In this document: positions 17,527-25,505 of the stretch, piece after piece
How positions within the stretch are numbered: the first letter of the stretch is position 1
How the letters are laid out: each line of letters begins with the position of its first letter
NCBI GenBank assembly: GCA_910584485.1
Contig: CAJUAV010000013.1
Span: 1 to 48,216, forward strand
DNA: 48,216 nt
Source of the DNA: an uncultured Alistipes sp.
GTDB taxonomy: Bacteria > Bacteroidota > Bacteroidia > Bacteroidales > Rikenellaceae
Reading direction: 5' to 3'
Program-made: the position numbers and the translations under genes
The notes under the pieces: model-generated
Databases searched by the model: none
The model's input: only the letters and a program-made list of their open reading frames with translations
Told to the model about the DNA's origin: nothing

Positions 17527-18387
17527 TTCACCGGCCCTCCGCACCGCCTCGGCGGCCTCCTCCATCAGCCATTTCGGCGTCGAGGTGGCGCCGCAGATGC
17601 CCACCGACCGCGCATCGGCGATCCAGGCGGGATCGAGCTCGCCGCCCTCCTCGATGTTGTAGGAGCGGGGGTTGGCGCGGCGGCACACCTCGAAGAGCAC
17701 CTTGCCGTTCGACGATTTGCGGCCGCAGACGAAGATCACCGCATCGAAACGCGCGGCGAACTCCGTCAGATGCTGTTCGCGGCCCGACACCTGGCGGCAG
17801 ATCGTGTCGGCGATCGTGATCTGCGACGGGTCGGCGGCCCGACGGCGGATCGCCTCGCCCAGCCGGTTGAAGAGAGCGATGCTCTGCGTCGTCTGCGAAA
17901 GGAGGTAGATCGGACGCCCGAAATCGAGCTGGTCGAGGTCGGCCTCCGTCTCGATGACGATCGTCGGATCGGGCACCTGCCCCGTGAGCCCCACCACCTC
18001 GGCGTGGCCCCGTTTGCCGAGAATCGCCACCTGCCCGCCGAGGGGGCGCATCTGTTCGTGCGCCGCCACGACGCGCCGCTGCAGCTGCGCGACGACAGGA
18101 CACGTGGCGTCGATCACGCCGATACCCAATTCGCGTGCCGCGGCATAGGTCGTCGGCGGTTCGCCGTGGGCCCGAATGAAGAGGCGGCACCCGCCGAGCG
18201 CAGCCAGGTCGGCATGGGTCACCGTGCGCATGCCCAGCCGCTCGAGGCGCTGCACCTCCATGCGGTTGTGAACGATGTCGCCCAGCGAATAGACCGTACC
18301 GCCCTCTCCCAGCGCCCGTTCGGCCTCCGTGATGGCCCGCACGACGCCGAAGCAGAAGCCCGATTTGTCGTCGATTTCGATCCGCAT
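17512..18387 (-). CDS. ispH: 4-hydroxy-3-methylbut-2-enyl diphosphate reductase
   Basis: Last step of the MEP pathway: makes IPP and DMAPP using a [4Fe-4S] cluster. The three cluster cysteines are present: Cys12 (GFCFGVVRA), Cys96 (DATCPVV) and Cys197 (DTICRQV). Substrate-binding His74 (RAHGEPP) and His128 (KRGHAEVVG) are also present. The 291-aa length is normal. ATG 18387 is used; the longer frame starts at TTG with no conserved residues. It follows cmk by 19 nt; ispH-cmk fusions or pairs are known in other bacteria. Confidence 0.97.
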   Translation of the reverse strand: MRIEIDDKSGFCFGVVRAITEAERALGEGGTVYSLGDIVHNRMEVQRLERLGMRTVTHADLAALGGCRLFIRAHGEPPTTYAAARELGIGVIDATCPVVAQLQRRVVAAHEQMRPLGGQVAILGKRGHAEVVGLTGQVPDPTIVIETEADLDQLDFGRPIYLLSQTTQSIALFNRLGEAIRRRAADPSQITIADTICRQVSGREQHLTEFAARFDAVIFVCGRKSSNGKVLFEVCRRANPRSYNIEEGGELDPAWIADARSVGICGATSTPKWLMEEAAEAVRRAGEKMKN

Positions 18388-18406
18388 GATCCGCAGCAAA
18401 AAGGGG

Positions 18407-19105
18407 TTAGATCCGTTCGGCGATCCGCTCCGTCACCCACTCCATCTGTTCGGCGACGGTCATGCGGCTGTTGTCGAGCAGCAGGGCGTCGTCGGCACGG
18501 CGCAGGGGGGATATTTCGCGGTGTTCGTCGATGTAGTCGCGTTCGCGCACGTTGCGCTCGATCTCCTCCAGCGAGACCCGTTCGCCCTTGGCGGTCAGCT
18601 CGTCGTAGCGGCGGCGGGCGCGGACGGCGGGATCGGCCGTCATGAAGATCTTGAGCTCGGCATCGGGGAAGACCACCGTGCCGATGTCGCGGCCGTCCAT
18701 CACCACGCCGCGGCGGCGGCCCATCTGCTGCTGCATCGCCACCAGCTTGCGGCGCACCTCGGCGATGGCGCTCACGCGGCTGACGCAGTTGCTCACCTCG
18801 ATCGTGCGGATGCGCCCTTCGGCCAGGTCGCCGTCGACGTAGATGTCGCTGGCGCCGCGTTCGGGGTTGAAGCGGAAGGTGATTTCGATGCGGTCGAGCA
18901 GGGCGATCACCTCCTCCTCGCAGACGATGCCCGAGCGGATGGCGCCGTGATCGAGCGCATAGAGCGTCACGGCGCGGTACATGGCACCCGTGTCGATGAA
19001 GATGTAGCCCAGACGGGCGGCGATGGCCTTGGCGAAGGTGCTTTTGCCGCACGACGAATAGCCGTCGATGGCGATGACGATGCGTTTATGTGCGTTATCC
19101 TGCAT
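18407..19105 (-). CDS. cmk: cytidylate kinase
   Basis: Phosphorylates CMP/dCMP. The P-loop GYSSCGKST lies at residues 15-23 of the 232-aa product, followed by DTGAMYRAVT and the MDGRDIGTVVFPDA segment of the CMP-binding site. Start MQDNAHKRIV is preferred to an upstream in-frame ATG at 19147 because it places the P-loop at the family position. It overlaps the end of the LysE gene by 11 nt, indicating an operon LysE-cmk-ispH. Confidence 0.96.
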   Translation of the reverse strand: MQDNAHKRIVIAIDGYSSCGKSTFAKAIAARLGYIFIDTGAMYRAVTLYALDHGAIRSGIVCEEEVIALLDRIEITFRFNPERGASDIYVDGDLAEGRIRTIEVSNCVSRVSAIAEVRRKLVAMQQQMGRRRGVVMDGRDIGTVVFPDAELKIFMTADPAVRARRRYDELTAKGERVSLEEIERNVRERDYIDEHREISPLRRADDALLLDNSRMTVAEQMEWVTERIAERI

Positions 19106-19775
19106 GGGGAAAAATATCGAAAAAGGTGGATAATATGGTGTAGACACCCAGTATGCCGATGATGAGACCCGCCACGCGGTTGATCGTCAGCATGTGGCGC
19201 GGACGGAAGCGGCGGCGGAAGAGGTTGATGACGAAGGCGAGGAAGGTCCACCACGCCACGGAGCCGCCGAAGAAGCCCGCAATGGTGAGCAGGGCGCGCA
19301 GGAAGGCGCCGAACCCGCCGCTCTGCGAGAGGTCGATGGCCGAAATCTTGAAGACGGCGAAGAAGGCGAGGATGTAGGGGATCACCATGATGAAATTGGC
19401 GATCGTCAGCCCGAAAATCGAGGCGAAATCCTGCCAGAGGGAGGTTCTGCCCGCGCGGTTGCGGCGGATCTGCGGCACGGGATTTTGCGCGAAGATGTAG
19501 ACGCCGACCGAAATGACGAAGATGCCGCCGATGATGCGCAGCAGGGTGGCGTATTGCAGGATCTGGTGTTCGAGCATCGCGTAGAAGAAGAGCGCGATCA
19601 TCGCCATGAAGGTGTCGGCGCAGGCGACGCCGATGCCCGAGACGATGCCCGAGCGACGGTTTTTCGAGAGGGTGCGCTGGATGCAGAGCACGGCGACGGG
19701 GCCGACCGTGATCGAAGCCGCGATACCGACCAGGATGCCGCGGAAAAGTATCTCTATGTAGGCCAAAGGCGCCAT
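19095..19775 (-). CDS. LysE-family amino-acid/metabolite exporter
   Basis: Inner-membrane protein of 226 aa with six hydrophobic helices. The family's first-helix signature is visible as GIAASITVGPVAVLCIQRTL, with the ITPGP-like ITVGP. It presumably exports an amino acid or related compound; the substrate is unknown. ATG 19775 fits the family; the longer open frame runs into the promoter region. It is first gene of an operon with cmk and ispH, behind the repeated promoter array at 19911-20213. Confidence 0.88.
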   Translation of the reverse strand: MAPLAYIEILFRGILVGIAASITVGPVAVLCIQRTLSKNRRSGIVSGIGVACADTFMAMIALFFYAMLEHQILQYATLLRIIGGIFVISVGVYIFAQNPVPQIRRNRAGRTSLWQDFASIFGLTIANFIMVIPYILAFFAVFKISAIDLSQSGGFGAFLRALLTIAGFFGGSVAWWTFLAFVINLFRRRFRPRHMLTINRVAGLIIGILGVYTILSTFFDIFPHAG

Positions 19776-19910
19776 GATCTGTTTCTTCGTGTGGGTTCGG
19801 GCCGCCGACGACCGTTGCGCGCGTCGGGCCGCTCCGTCGAGGCGGGCGCAAGGATCGCGCCGCATCATCGGAACCGCACCGCACGCCGAAACGGATCGGC
19901 GGATTCGTGA

Positions 19911-19941
19911 CAAAGATACGAAAAGTCGAGAGCAGAAGCAA
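19911..19941 (-). promoter_or_regulatory. promoter of the LysE-cmk-ispH operon
   Basis: Minus-strand TATCTTTG (19918-19911) with TTG (19941-19939) 20 nt upstream. Start near 19904 gives a leader of about 130 nt. It is the first unit of a tandem array. Confidence 0.65.
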
Positions 19942-20213
19942 GCCATCGGCTTGATTATGCCGAGACGACGTATCTTCGGCGCAGCCAAAGATACGAAGAA
20001 GCGAGGGCAAAAGCAAGCCTGCTTGCATTTTGCCGAGCGGGAGTATCTTCGACGCAGTCAAAGATACGAATAAGCCGAGAGCAAATGCAAATTTATTTGC
20101 GATTTGCCGAGGCGGAGTATCTCGGGCGCAGTCAAAGATACGAATAAGCCGAGAGCAAATGCAAATTTATTCGCCTTTTGCCGAAGCGATTTTTTTCGAC
20201 ACCGTTGAAAATA
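19911..20213 (-). repeat. tandem array of ~74-bp units, each with a promoter-like -7 box
   Basis: CAAAGATACGAA (TATCTTTG on the minus strand) recurs at 19911, 19986, 20059 and 20133, with a decayed copy at 20206; the steps are 75, 73, 74 and 73 bp. Each unit continues with AAG-CGAG-GCAAA-GCAA, an inverted repeat around TTGC/GCAA, then TTTGCCGAG and TATCTTCG. That last element pairs with the next unit's AAGATAC as a short hairpin. Confidence 0.85.
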
Positions 20214-20385
20214 CGAAAAGTCGCGCACCGAAACAAGCGCAGGCCCGATTCCTCCGCCCGCCGGCCGCCGAAACGAAGCCGCCGATGCGGAAAAAGGAGC
20301 GGGCCAACGGGCGATTTCGACAGCATGTTCATAAAATATCGAAAATTTCGGCGTGCGAATTGCCGTAAAAACGAGCAGAAATCGT

Positions 20386-20393
20386 TATATTTG
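20386..20393 (+). promoter_or_regulatory. -7 box of the DUF3467 gene
   Basis: TATATTTG; an ATTG at 20359-20362 is a poor -33 element with 23-nt spacing. Start near 20400 would give a leader of about 47 nt. Confidence 0.5.
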
Positions 20394-20446
20394 TAGATCA
20401 TCCGGATCGGGCGGCAACCCCGCCGATCCCTCAAACACCGAACACG

Positions 20447-20752
20447 ATGGCAGAGACACAGCCGGCAGGCATCGAAATCGAACTGGGCGAAACGGTCGCC
20501 GAAGGCATATACTCCAACCTGGTACTCATCAATCACTCGACGTCGGAATTCGTGATGGATTTCGCCACCATGATGCCCGGCATGCAGAAGGCGCGCATCA
20601 AAAGCCGCGTAATCCTGACGCCCGAGCACGCCAAACGGCTGCTGCGGACCCTTCAGGAGAACATCGCCCGCTACGAAAGCGCCATGGGCAAGATCGAAAT
20701 TCCGATGCCGCTGCCCGACAGCAGCGCAGGGCCCAAGATGGGCGAGGCATAG
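20447..20752 (+). CDS. DUF3467 domain protein
   Basis: A 101-aa cytosolic protein matching the small DUF3467 family, with the typical core YSNLVLINHSTSEFVMDFA followed by KSRVILTPEHAKRLLRTL and an amphipathic helix. The family is widespread in Bacteroidetes and often lies near RNA polymerase genes, but its role is unknown. Single-gene unit with its own -7 box; no terminator was found and the GC-rich repeats begin right after the stop. Confidence 0.92.
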   Translation: MAETQPAGIEIELGETVAEGIYSNLVLINHSTSEFVMDFATMMPGMQKARIKSRVILTPEHAKRLLRTLQENIARYESAMGKIEIPMPLPDSSAGPKMGEA

Positions 20753-20789
20753 GAACGTCGCGCGACGTTCGGGCGGCCGCAGGGGACAG

Positions 20790-21055
20790 CAGCAAACGGC
20801 ACGCATAGGCAATCCGACGGTTCGCCGACGGCGGCGGAGGGCAACGAGCAACGCGCGGTTTGCCATCCGCCGCAGGGGGCGTTGGCGAACGGCACGCACT
20901 TACGTGCAACCTTCGGATAACAGCTTGCGAGGGGGAGCGACATGCAGGCCTCTCCGCTCGACTACGGGCCTGCTGCGAGCATGCGCGAGTTGCAGCCCTC
21001 CGCCCTGGGGCGGCTGCAGGCTGCCCTTGCTTCGCAAGGATCGAGACGCCTCGCG
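20790..21055. repeat. GC-rich interspersed repeat modules
   Basis: Two modules. One at 20820-20901 (GTTCGCCGACGGCGGCGG ... GGCGAACGGCACGCAC) recurs at 22676-22756 and 37833-37919. The other at 20991-21050 (GCAGCCCTCCGCC ... CTTGCTTCGCAAGGATCGAG) recurs almost exactly at 22263-22322. Both contain self-complementary arms, for example CTTGCttcGCAAG. Confidence 0.8.
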
Positions 21056-21304
21056 CTATTGCTCGATGCGCTCGGGCACGCCCGACGGCTGCGGCGGCGC
21101 TTCGGAGGTTTGCTGCAGATGATTCGTCGCATGCAGCAACATGCGTCTTTTTATAAAATTCCCCGAATCGGTCAGATCGATATCGCCGCAGGCATCGCAA
21201 TAATCCATGTCGGCCTCCGTCACCTTACAAACCCAATTCCACAACGGATCTTTGCACAGCTCCCGATAGATCCGGATGATTTTCCACATTCTCAACAATC
21301 CCAT
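21056..21304 (-). CDS. possible small protein, unrecognised
   Basis: An 82-aa open frame with a protein-like first two thirds (MGLLRMWKIIRIYREL, then CDACGDIDLTDSGNFIKRR with a CxxC). The last ~20 residues run into the GC-rich repeat. It starts 69 nt after the terminator of the structured RNA, on the same strand. No promoter or family is recognised, so it may not be a gene. Confidence 0.35.
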   Translation of the reverse strand: MGLLRMWKIIRIYRELCKDPLWNWVCKVTEADMDYCDACGDIDLTDSGNFIKRRMLLHATNHLQQTSEAPPQPSGVPERIEQ

Positions 21305-21372
21305 GATTAGACGGTCTCAAAAACACGACCGTCCATGCCCGCGATCGCATCGGGATAACCGCCGCCAACAAC

Positions 21373-21399
21373 AAAAAAAGAGGGCGCAGCGGCAGCCTC
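21373..21399 (-). terminator. terminator of the structured RNA
   Basis: Minus-strand GAGGCTGC / GCGCCCTC stem followed by seven Ts. Confidence 0.75.
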
Positions 21400-21538
21400 C
21401 TTCGAGTAGGTCTTGGGAACCTTAACACGGCAGCTGTCCTACGCCCCTGTCTGCCCTCCCCGTCGAAACGGGCAGGACATAACAAGGACCGACAACCATT
21501 ATACCGTGTTAAACAACCTCCGCGAAGAGGGTCCCAAG
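21373..21538 (-). ncRNA. structured RNA, probably Bacteroidales 6S-like
   Basis: A ~166-nt RNA is predicted. Its promoter box TACCTTTG (21552-21545) puts the start at ~21538. A closing stem forms between CTTGGGA (5') and TCCCAAG (3'; 21412-21418). A side hairpin CCTC-ttcgc-GGAGG sits on the 5' strand of an internal bubble. TTAACACGG and CCGTGTTAA then form a perfect 9-bp helix (21504-21512 with 21422-21430), followed by a further GC-rich arm with CCCGT-TTCG-ACGGG. The transcript ends in a hairpin and T7. One long helix with a central bubble is the architecture of 6S RNA, which binds RNA polymerase. The identity is inferred from shape, not from a covariance search. Confidence 0.6.
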
Positions 21539-21544
21539 TTTACT

Positions 21545-21552
21545 CAAAGGTA
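21545..21552 (-). promoter_or_regulatory. -7 box of the structured RNA
   Basis: Minus-strand TACCTTTG, 7 nt before the first base of the closing stem. A clear -33 element is lacking. Two further minus-strand boxes lie upstream: TACCTTTG (21619-21612) and TATCTTTG (21654-21647). Confidence 0.6.
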
Positions 21553-21670
21553 TAAAGAGTTGTTTACCTCTTTATGATATGTCCGTCGGCTTATGCCGAA
21601 TCATTCGAATACAAAGGTAGCATATTTTTTGACAAAAACCATGATACAAAGATAACACAAAAAAAATAAT

Positions 21671-21690
21671 TACACGTGAAATCACGTGTA
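21671..21690. promoter_or_regulatory. 20-bp palindrome, operator candidate
   Basis: TACACGTGA-AA-TCACGTGTA, perfect 9-bp arms. The right arm abuts the expected -33 position of the XRE gene starting at 21726, so a bound dimer would block its promoter. Confidence 0.6.
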
Positions 21691-21725
21691 TAAAAATTTA
21701 CCATTCGGGCTTTTCTTTGCATATA

Positions 21726-21971
21726 ATGACAAACGAGGGCAAATACCGCGATGAAGCATTTCAAAAATTGCTGATCGAACGATTACAGCAATTACGGAAT
21801 GCCCATCATTTATCGCAGGAAGAGTTGATCGAATCGACTCACCTGGATATTTCCAGGTATGAAACCGGATGTTCGACTCCTACGCTTCCCTCGATCCTGA
21901 AATTGTGCAAATTCTATAAAATTTCGTTAGCCGACTTTTTCGCTCCGTTCGATTATCCCGCACAAGGCTGA
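21726..21971 (+). CDS. XRE-family helix-turn-helix regulator
   Basis: An 81-aa single-domain DNA-binding protein. The HTH is at about 22-50 (RNAHHLSQEELIESTHLDISRYE) and ends with the usual TLPSILKLCKFYKISLADFF helices. There is no effector domain. The ATG lies just 7 nt after a -7-like box TTTCTTTG (21712-21719), so the mRNA would be leaderless. A perfect palindrome at 21671-21690 overlaps the promoter and suggests autoregulation. It is a paralogue of the gene at 22354. Confidence 0.9.
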   Translation: MTNEGKYRDEAFQKLLIERLQQLRNAHHLSQEELIESTHLDISRYETGCSTPTLPSILKLCKFYKISLADFFAPFDYPAQG

Positions 21972-21974
21972 CCG

Positions 21975-22325
21975 CAGCCGTGCGGAGGGGTCTGCGAACG
22001 AAGCGAGCGCCCCTCCGCCAGGGGAGGGGCTGCCGACGTCAAAACCGTCCGAATCGGGTCGGAGCTTGCGAAGGAACGCCACATGCGGGCCTTCGCGGGG
22101 CGAAGCTCCGCCCGCCGATCCCGCAGGGATCAAAATGAGCGGTTCCTTGCAGGGGCGGCGAACGGCGCGCACATGCGTGCGACCTTCGGATAACAACTTG
22201 CAAAGGGACGCGACATGCAGGACCGCAGCCGAGCGGACGGGCTTGCACGAGCGGCTGCGAGATGCAGCCCTCCGCCAGGGGGCGGCTGCAGGCTGCCCTT
22301 GCTTCGCAAGGATCGAGACGCCTTT
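21975..22325. repeat. GC-rich interspersed repeat modules
   Basis: Holds GTCGGAGCTTGCGAAG (22058-22073; shared with 37943 and, with one change, 36777) and the module 22263-22322 shared with 20991-21050. It also has GGCGAACGGCGCGCAC near 22156, the end of the module at 20820. This fills the gap between the two XRE genes; no gene is visible. Confidence 0.75.
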
Positions 22326-22353
22326 TTCTTTTATTTGTTAAAAATTTATCATT

Positions 22354-22587
22354 TTGCAAAAGACCGATCCCATATTAGCCGAAGTAATCGCCAAGCGCTT
22401 GCAAGAAATCAGAGAAGCACACAAAAGCACCAAAGAGTACGTGCTGCATCGAACGGGGCTGGGCATTTCCGATTATGAACGGAAAGTCAAATTTCCGACC
22501 TTGACATCCATCGCGAAGTTCTGCAAACTGTATAACCTATCGCTCGACGAGTTTTTCGACGGCATCGACTACCCGAAAGAGCGATAA
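22354..22587 (+). CDS. XRE-family helix-turn-helix regulator (TTG start)
   Basis: A 77-aa paralogue of the 81-aa regulator at 21726: REAHKSTKEYVLHRTGLGISDYE is the HTH, followed by TLTSIAKFCKLYNLSLDEFFDGIDYP, which parallels the other protein's TLPSILKLCKFYKISLADFF and DYP ending. No ATG is in frame before the HTH, so the start is the TTG at 22354. It is AT-rich, unlike the repeats around it. No palindrome like the one at 21671 is seen upstream. Confidence 0.82.
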   Translation: MQKTDPILAEVIAKRLQEIREAHKSTKEYVLHRTGLGISDYERKVKFPTLTSIAKFCKLYNLSLDEFFDGIDYPKER

Positions 22588-22649
22588 TACCTGTAACGAC
22601 CGCGTGCATCCTGCGCAAGGGATGATCCGGCCAGTCGGGAGCTAACGTC

Positions 22650-22800
22650 ACTGCCGCACGCATAGGCAACCCAGCGGTTCGCCGACGGCGGCGGAGGGCA
22701 ACGAGCAATGCGAGGTTTGCCGTCCGCCGCAGGGGGCGGCGGCGAACGGCACGCACCTGCGTGCGGCCTTCGGGCAGCCATGACCGAGACGCCTTTGCTC
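22650..22800. repeat. GC-rich interspersed repeat module
   Basis: Near copy of 20795-20901: CGCACGCATAGGCAA, GTTCGCCGACGGCGGCGG and GGCGAACGGCACGCAC in the same order. It lies between an XRE gene and the comEC-like gene. Confidence 0.8.
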
Positions 22801-22891
22801 TTGCCGCGAACGGCACGCGCCACCCCCCTTCCCCATTTTTAATTTTTCACATTTCATTTTTCACCCCTCCGCCTTGTCCCGCCTCGCCTCG

Positions 22892-24343
22892 ATGCCGCTG
22901 CTGAAAGTCCTGATTCCGTTCGCCATCGGCATCGCCGTCGCGGATCGGGTCGCGCTGCCCGCCTGGTTCGTCGCCGCGGTACTGCTCGTCGGCGGAGCAG
23001 CCGCCCTGCTGACGCACCGCAGCCGCTGGCTCGTGCTGCTGCTCGCTGCGGCAGGTTACGGCGCGACGCTCCTGCGCCCCGCCCCTGCAGCGCCTCCCGT
23101 CGGACGACGCACCGTATTCGAAATTCGGCTCACCGAGGCGCCCGACATGCGCGGAAACGCCGAAGGCGTCGTCACCGCCTGGCGCGACCCCGCCGCGGAG
23201 CGCTGGCACGCCACCCGCGTCCGCCTCCGTCTCCATACGAACCCGCAGGAGGGGCTCCGCCTCGAAGCGGGTGATCGGCTTCTCTGCCACACCGTTCTGC
23301 GCCCCTTCACGGGCGGCTCGGAGAGTTTCCGCCGCCTCATGCGCCGCCGCGGCTTCGTCGGCAGCTGCTACCTGACGGAGCGCAGCCTCGTCGAACACCT
23401 TCCTGCCCTGCGCCGCGGGTTGCACCGTCGCGCCTCGGAGCGGCTCGAAGAGCGGATCGGCACCCCGCGCGATTCGCTCCGCCGCGATGCCGCGGCCGTC
23501 GTGCGCGCCATGACCGTCGGCGACCGCCGCGGACTGCATCCCGCCCTGCGCGACGCCTACGCCCGCAGCGGCATGGCCCACCTGCTGGCCGTCTCGGGGC
23601 TGCACACGGGCATCGTCTACCTGCTCGTCGCGGCGCTCTTCGCCTGGCTGCCGCTCCGCCACGGCGGACACCGCCTGCGCAACCTGCTGGTCATCGCAGG
23701 CCTCTGGCTCTACGTCGCCGCCGCGGGAGCGGCCCCGGGCGCCGTGCGGGCGGCCGTCATGTGCTCGATCCTGCAACTCGGACTCGCCACCTCGTCGCCC
23801 TATCGGGCGATGAACGCCTGGGCCGCCGCCGCCCTGCTGATGCTGCTGTGGCGCCCCGCCTGGCTCTACGACATCAGCTTCCGCCTCTCGTTCGTCGCCG
23901 TGGCGGCGATCCTCCTCTGGGGCGTTCCCCTCGCCCGCCGCCTCCGCACGGGACGGTGGTACGCCGACCTCGTCACGCAGCCCCTCGCCATCGGTCTGGC
24001 CGCCTCGCTCGCCACGGCACCCCTCGTCTCGCACGCCTTCGGCATCGTCCCCCTCGCGGGGATTCTCCTCAACCCCGTCGTCGTCCTGTCGGGCGCCCTC
24101 GTCACGGGCGGCGGCGTGCTGCTTCTGCTGCTCCCGCCGCTGCAAGGGGTGCTGCGGCCCGCGACGATGCAGGTCGCCGCCTGGCAGAACCGGCTGGCGG
24201 AGCGGGTCGCCGCCTGCGACGCGGGCGTGCTCGAAACGGGCCTGTCGGCCGAAGCCGTCGCCCTGCTCTACCTCGGATTCGTCGCCGCAACCCTCGCCGC
24301 ATGGTCCTTCGAACGGAAAAAAAGCGTACATTTGCCCGCATGA
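22892..24343 (+). CDS. ComEC/Rec2-type competence membrane protein
   Basis: Multi-pass inner-membrane protein resembling the DNA-uptake channel ComEC. An N-terminal DUF4131-like part (to about residue 170) has two or three helices and a small soluble domain. The competence domain follows, with the signature MAHLLAVSGLHTGIVYLLVA near residue 226. The C-terminal metallo-beta-lactamase domain of classical ComEC is absent, as is common in Bacteroidetes. Whether it serves transformation is unknown. ATG 22892 is used; an upstream TTG is possible. Its stop overlaps the next gene's start (ATGATG). Confidence 0.9.
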   Translation: MPLLKVLIPFAIGIAVADRVALPAWFVAAVLLVGGAAALLTHRSRWLVLLLAAAGYGATLLRPAPAAPPVGRRTVFEIRLTEAPDMRGNAEGVVTAWRDPAAERWHATRVRLRLHTNPQEGLRLEAGDRLLCHTVLRPFTGGSESFRRLMRRRGFVGSCYLTERSLVEHLPALRRGLHRRASERLEERIGTPRDSLRRDAAAVVRAMTVGDRRGLHPALRDAYARSGMAHLLAVSGLHTGIVYLLVAALFAWLPLRHGGHRLRNLLVIAGLWLYVAAAGAAPGAVRAAVMCSILQLGLATSSPYRAMNAWAAAALLMLLWRPAWLYDISFRLSFVAVAAILLWGVPLARRLRTGRWYADLVTQPLAIGLAASLATAPLVSHAFGIVPLAGILLNPVVVLSGALVTGGGVLLLLLPPLQGVLRPATMQVAAWQNRLAERVAACDAGVLETGLSAEAVALLYLGFVAATLAAWSFERKKSVHLPA

Positions 24344-25485
24344 TGACCCTTGAAGAGCTCCGCCTGCTGACGAGCGCCCCCGTGCGGGCGGCGATCGAAG
24401 CCAACCGCGACCGCGACCCGCTCGCCGTGGCGCTCGACCGCAGCATCCCCGAAGCGCGTCTGGTCGCGACGCAGCTCAAATACCTCGCCCGCGCCGCAAC
24501 GAAGCTTCCCCGCTACGCCGCCGCGGGGTGCATCCTCCCGCCGCGTGCCTTCGAACAGGCGTCGAGCGAGGCGTGCGCCGCTTCGAAACGGCTCGAAGGG
24601 CGCAGCGTGCTCGACCTCACCTGCGGCCTCGGCGTCGACGCCCGCGCCCTCGCCGAGCGCTTCGAGCGGGTGGTGACCCTCGAACGCGACCCCGTGCTGG
24701 CCGCCGTCGCACGCACGAATTTCGCCCGCCTCGGCGCCCGCAACATCGAGGTCGTCGAGGCCGCCGCCGAAGCGTTCGTCGCCCGCACGACGGAGCGGTT
24801 CGACTGGATCTACGCCGACCCCGACCGCCGCTCGGCCGAGGGGCGCAAGCTGGTGCGGCTCGAAGATTGCTCGCCCGACATCCGGGCCCTCTACCCGCAG
24901 CTGAAGCAGCTCGCCCCGCGGCTCTGCCTCAAGAACTCGCCCCTGTTCGACGTCGCGGAGGCGCAGCGGCTCTTCCCGACGGCGCGCATCGAGGTCCTCT
25001 CGCTGGCGGGCGAGTGCAAGGAGGTGGTGATCTACGACGACGGCACGGGACCCGCCCTGACCGCCACGGCCCTCGGCCTCGGCTCCTACACGGCCACCCC
25101 CGCGGCGACGCTCCCCGAGCCGCCCCCGTTCGACCCTGCGCGCTACCGCCGCCTCATCGTGCCCGACGTCGCCCTGCAAAAGGCGCGGCTCGTGCGGCAG
25201 CACCTCGCGGGACGGGCCGACTGCTACGGCGAAAACGGCTACGGCTTCGCCGTCGACCGGCCGCAGGGCCTCCTGGGCCGCATCGAGGAGATCGAGCGCA
25301 TCGAGCCGTTCGATCCGCGGGCGCTCAAACGCGAACTGAAGGGGCTGGGCGTCGAACTGCTCAAACGCGATTTCCCGCACTCGGTCGAAGAGGTGCGCCG
25401 CCGCACGGGCCTCCGCGCGGGGAGCGACCGACGGATCGCGCTGACGAAAATCGGCGGCGCGTGTTGGACGATCCGTTTAAAATAG
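24340..25485 (+). CDS. PG1098-like SAM-dependent methyltransferase with THUMP-like domain
   Basis: A 381-aa protein. The N-terminal ~85 residues match the small domain preceding the methyltransferase in the P. gingivalis PG1098 family. The class I SAM-binding motif VLDLTCGLGVDA is at 90-101, with an acidic ERD after the second strand and YADPDRR as the catalytic-loop motif near 145. A THUMP-like C-terminal domain follows from about 300. RNA methylation is likely by family, but the target is unknown. It is coupled to the comEC-like gene through an ATGATG overlap. Confidence 0.9.
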   Translation: MMTLEELRLLTSAPVRAAIEANRDRDPLAVALDRSIPEARLVATQLKYLARAATKLPRYAAAGCILPPRAFEQASSEACAASKRLEGRSVLDLTCGLGVDARALAERFERVVTLERDPVLAAVARTNFARLGARNIEVVEAAAEAFVARTTERFDWIYADPDRRSAEGRKLVRLEDCSPDIRALYPQLKQLAPRLCLKNSPLFDVAEAQRLFPTARIEVLSLAGECKEVVIYDDGTGPALTATALGLGSYTATPAATLPEPPPFDPARYRRLIVPDVALQKARLVRQHLAGRADCYGENGYGFAVDRPQGLLGRIEEIERIEPFDPRALKRELKGLGVELLKRDFPHSVEEVRRRTGLRAGSDRRIALTKIGGACWTIRLK

Positions 25486-25494
25486 ATATATTTG
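25464..25494 (+). promoter_or_regulatory. promoter of the YihY gene
   Basis: GTTG (25463-25466), 20-nt spacer, TATATTTG (25487-25494). It overlaps the stop of the methyltransferase gene; start near 25501 leaves a leader of only about 5 nt. Confidence 0.65.
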
Positions 25495-25505
25495 CTTGTC
25501 GGAAC

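Noticed and set aside
19911..20213. Regular repeats suggesting a CRISPR array
   Set aside because: The whole ~74-bp unit is repeated, with no unique spacers, and no cas genes are near.
20598..21200. Open frame of 200 codons antisense to DUF3467
   Set aside because: Antisense of a recognised gene plus repeat modules; no family resemblance.
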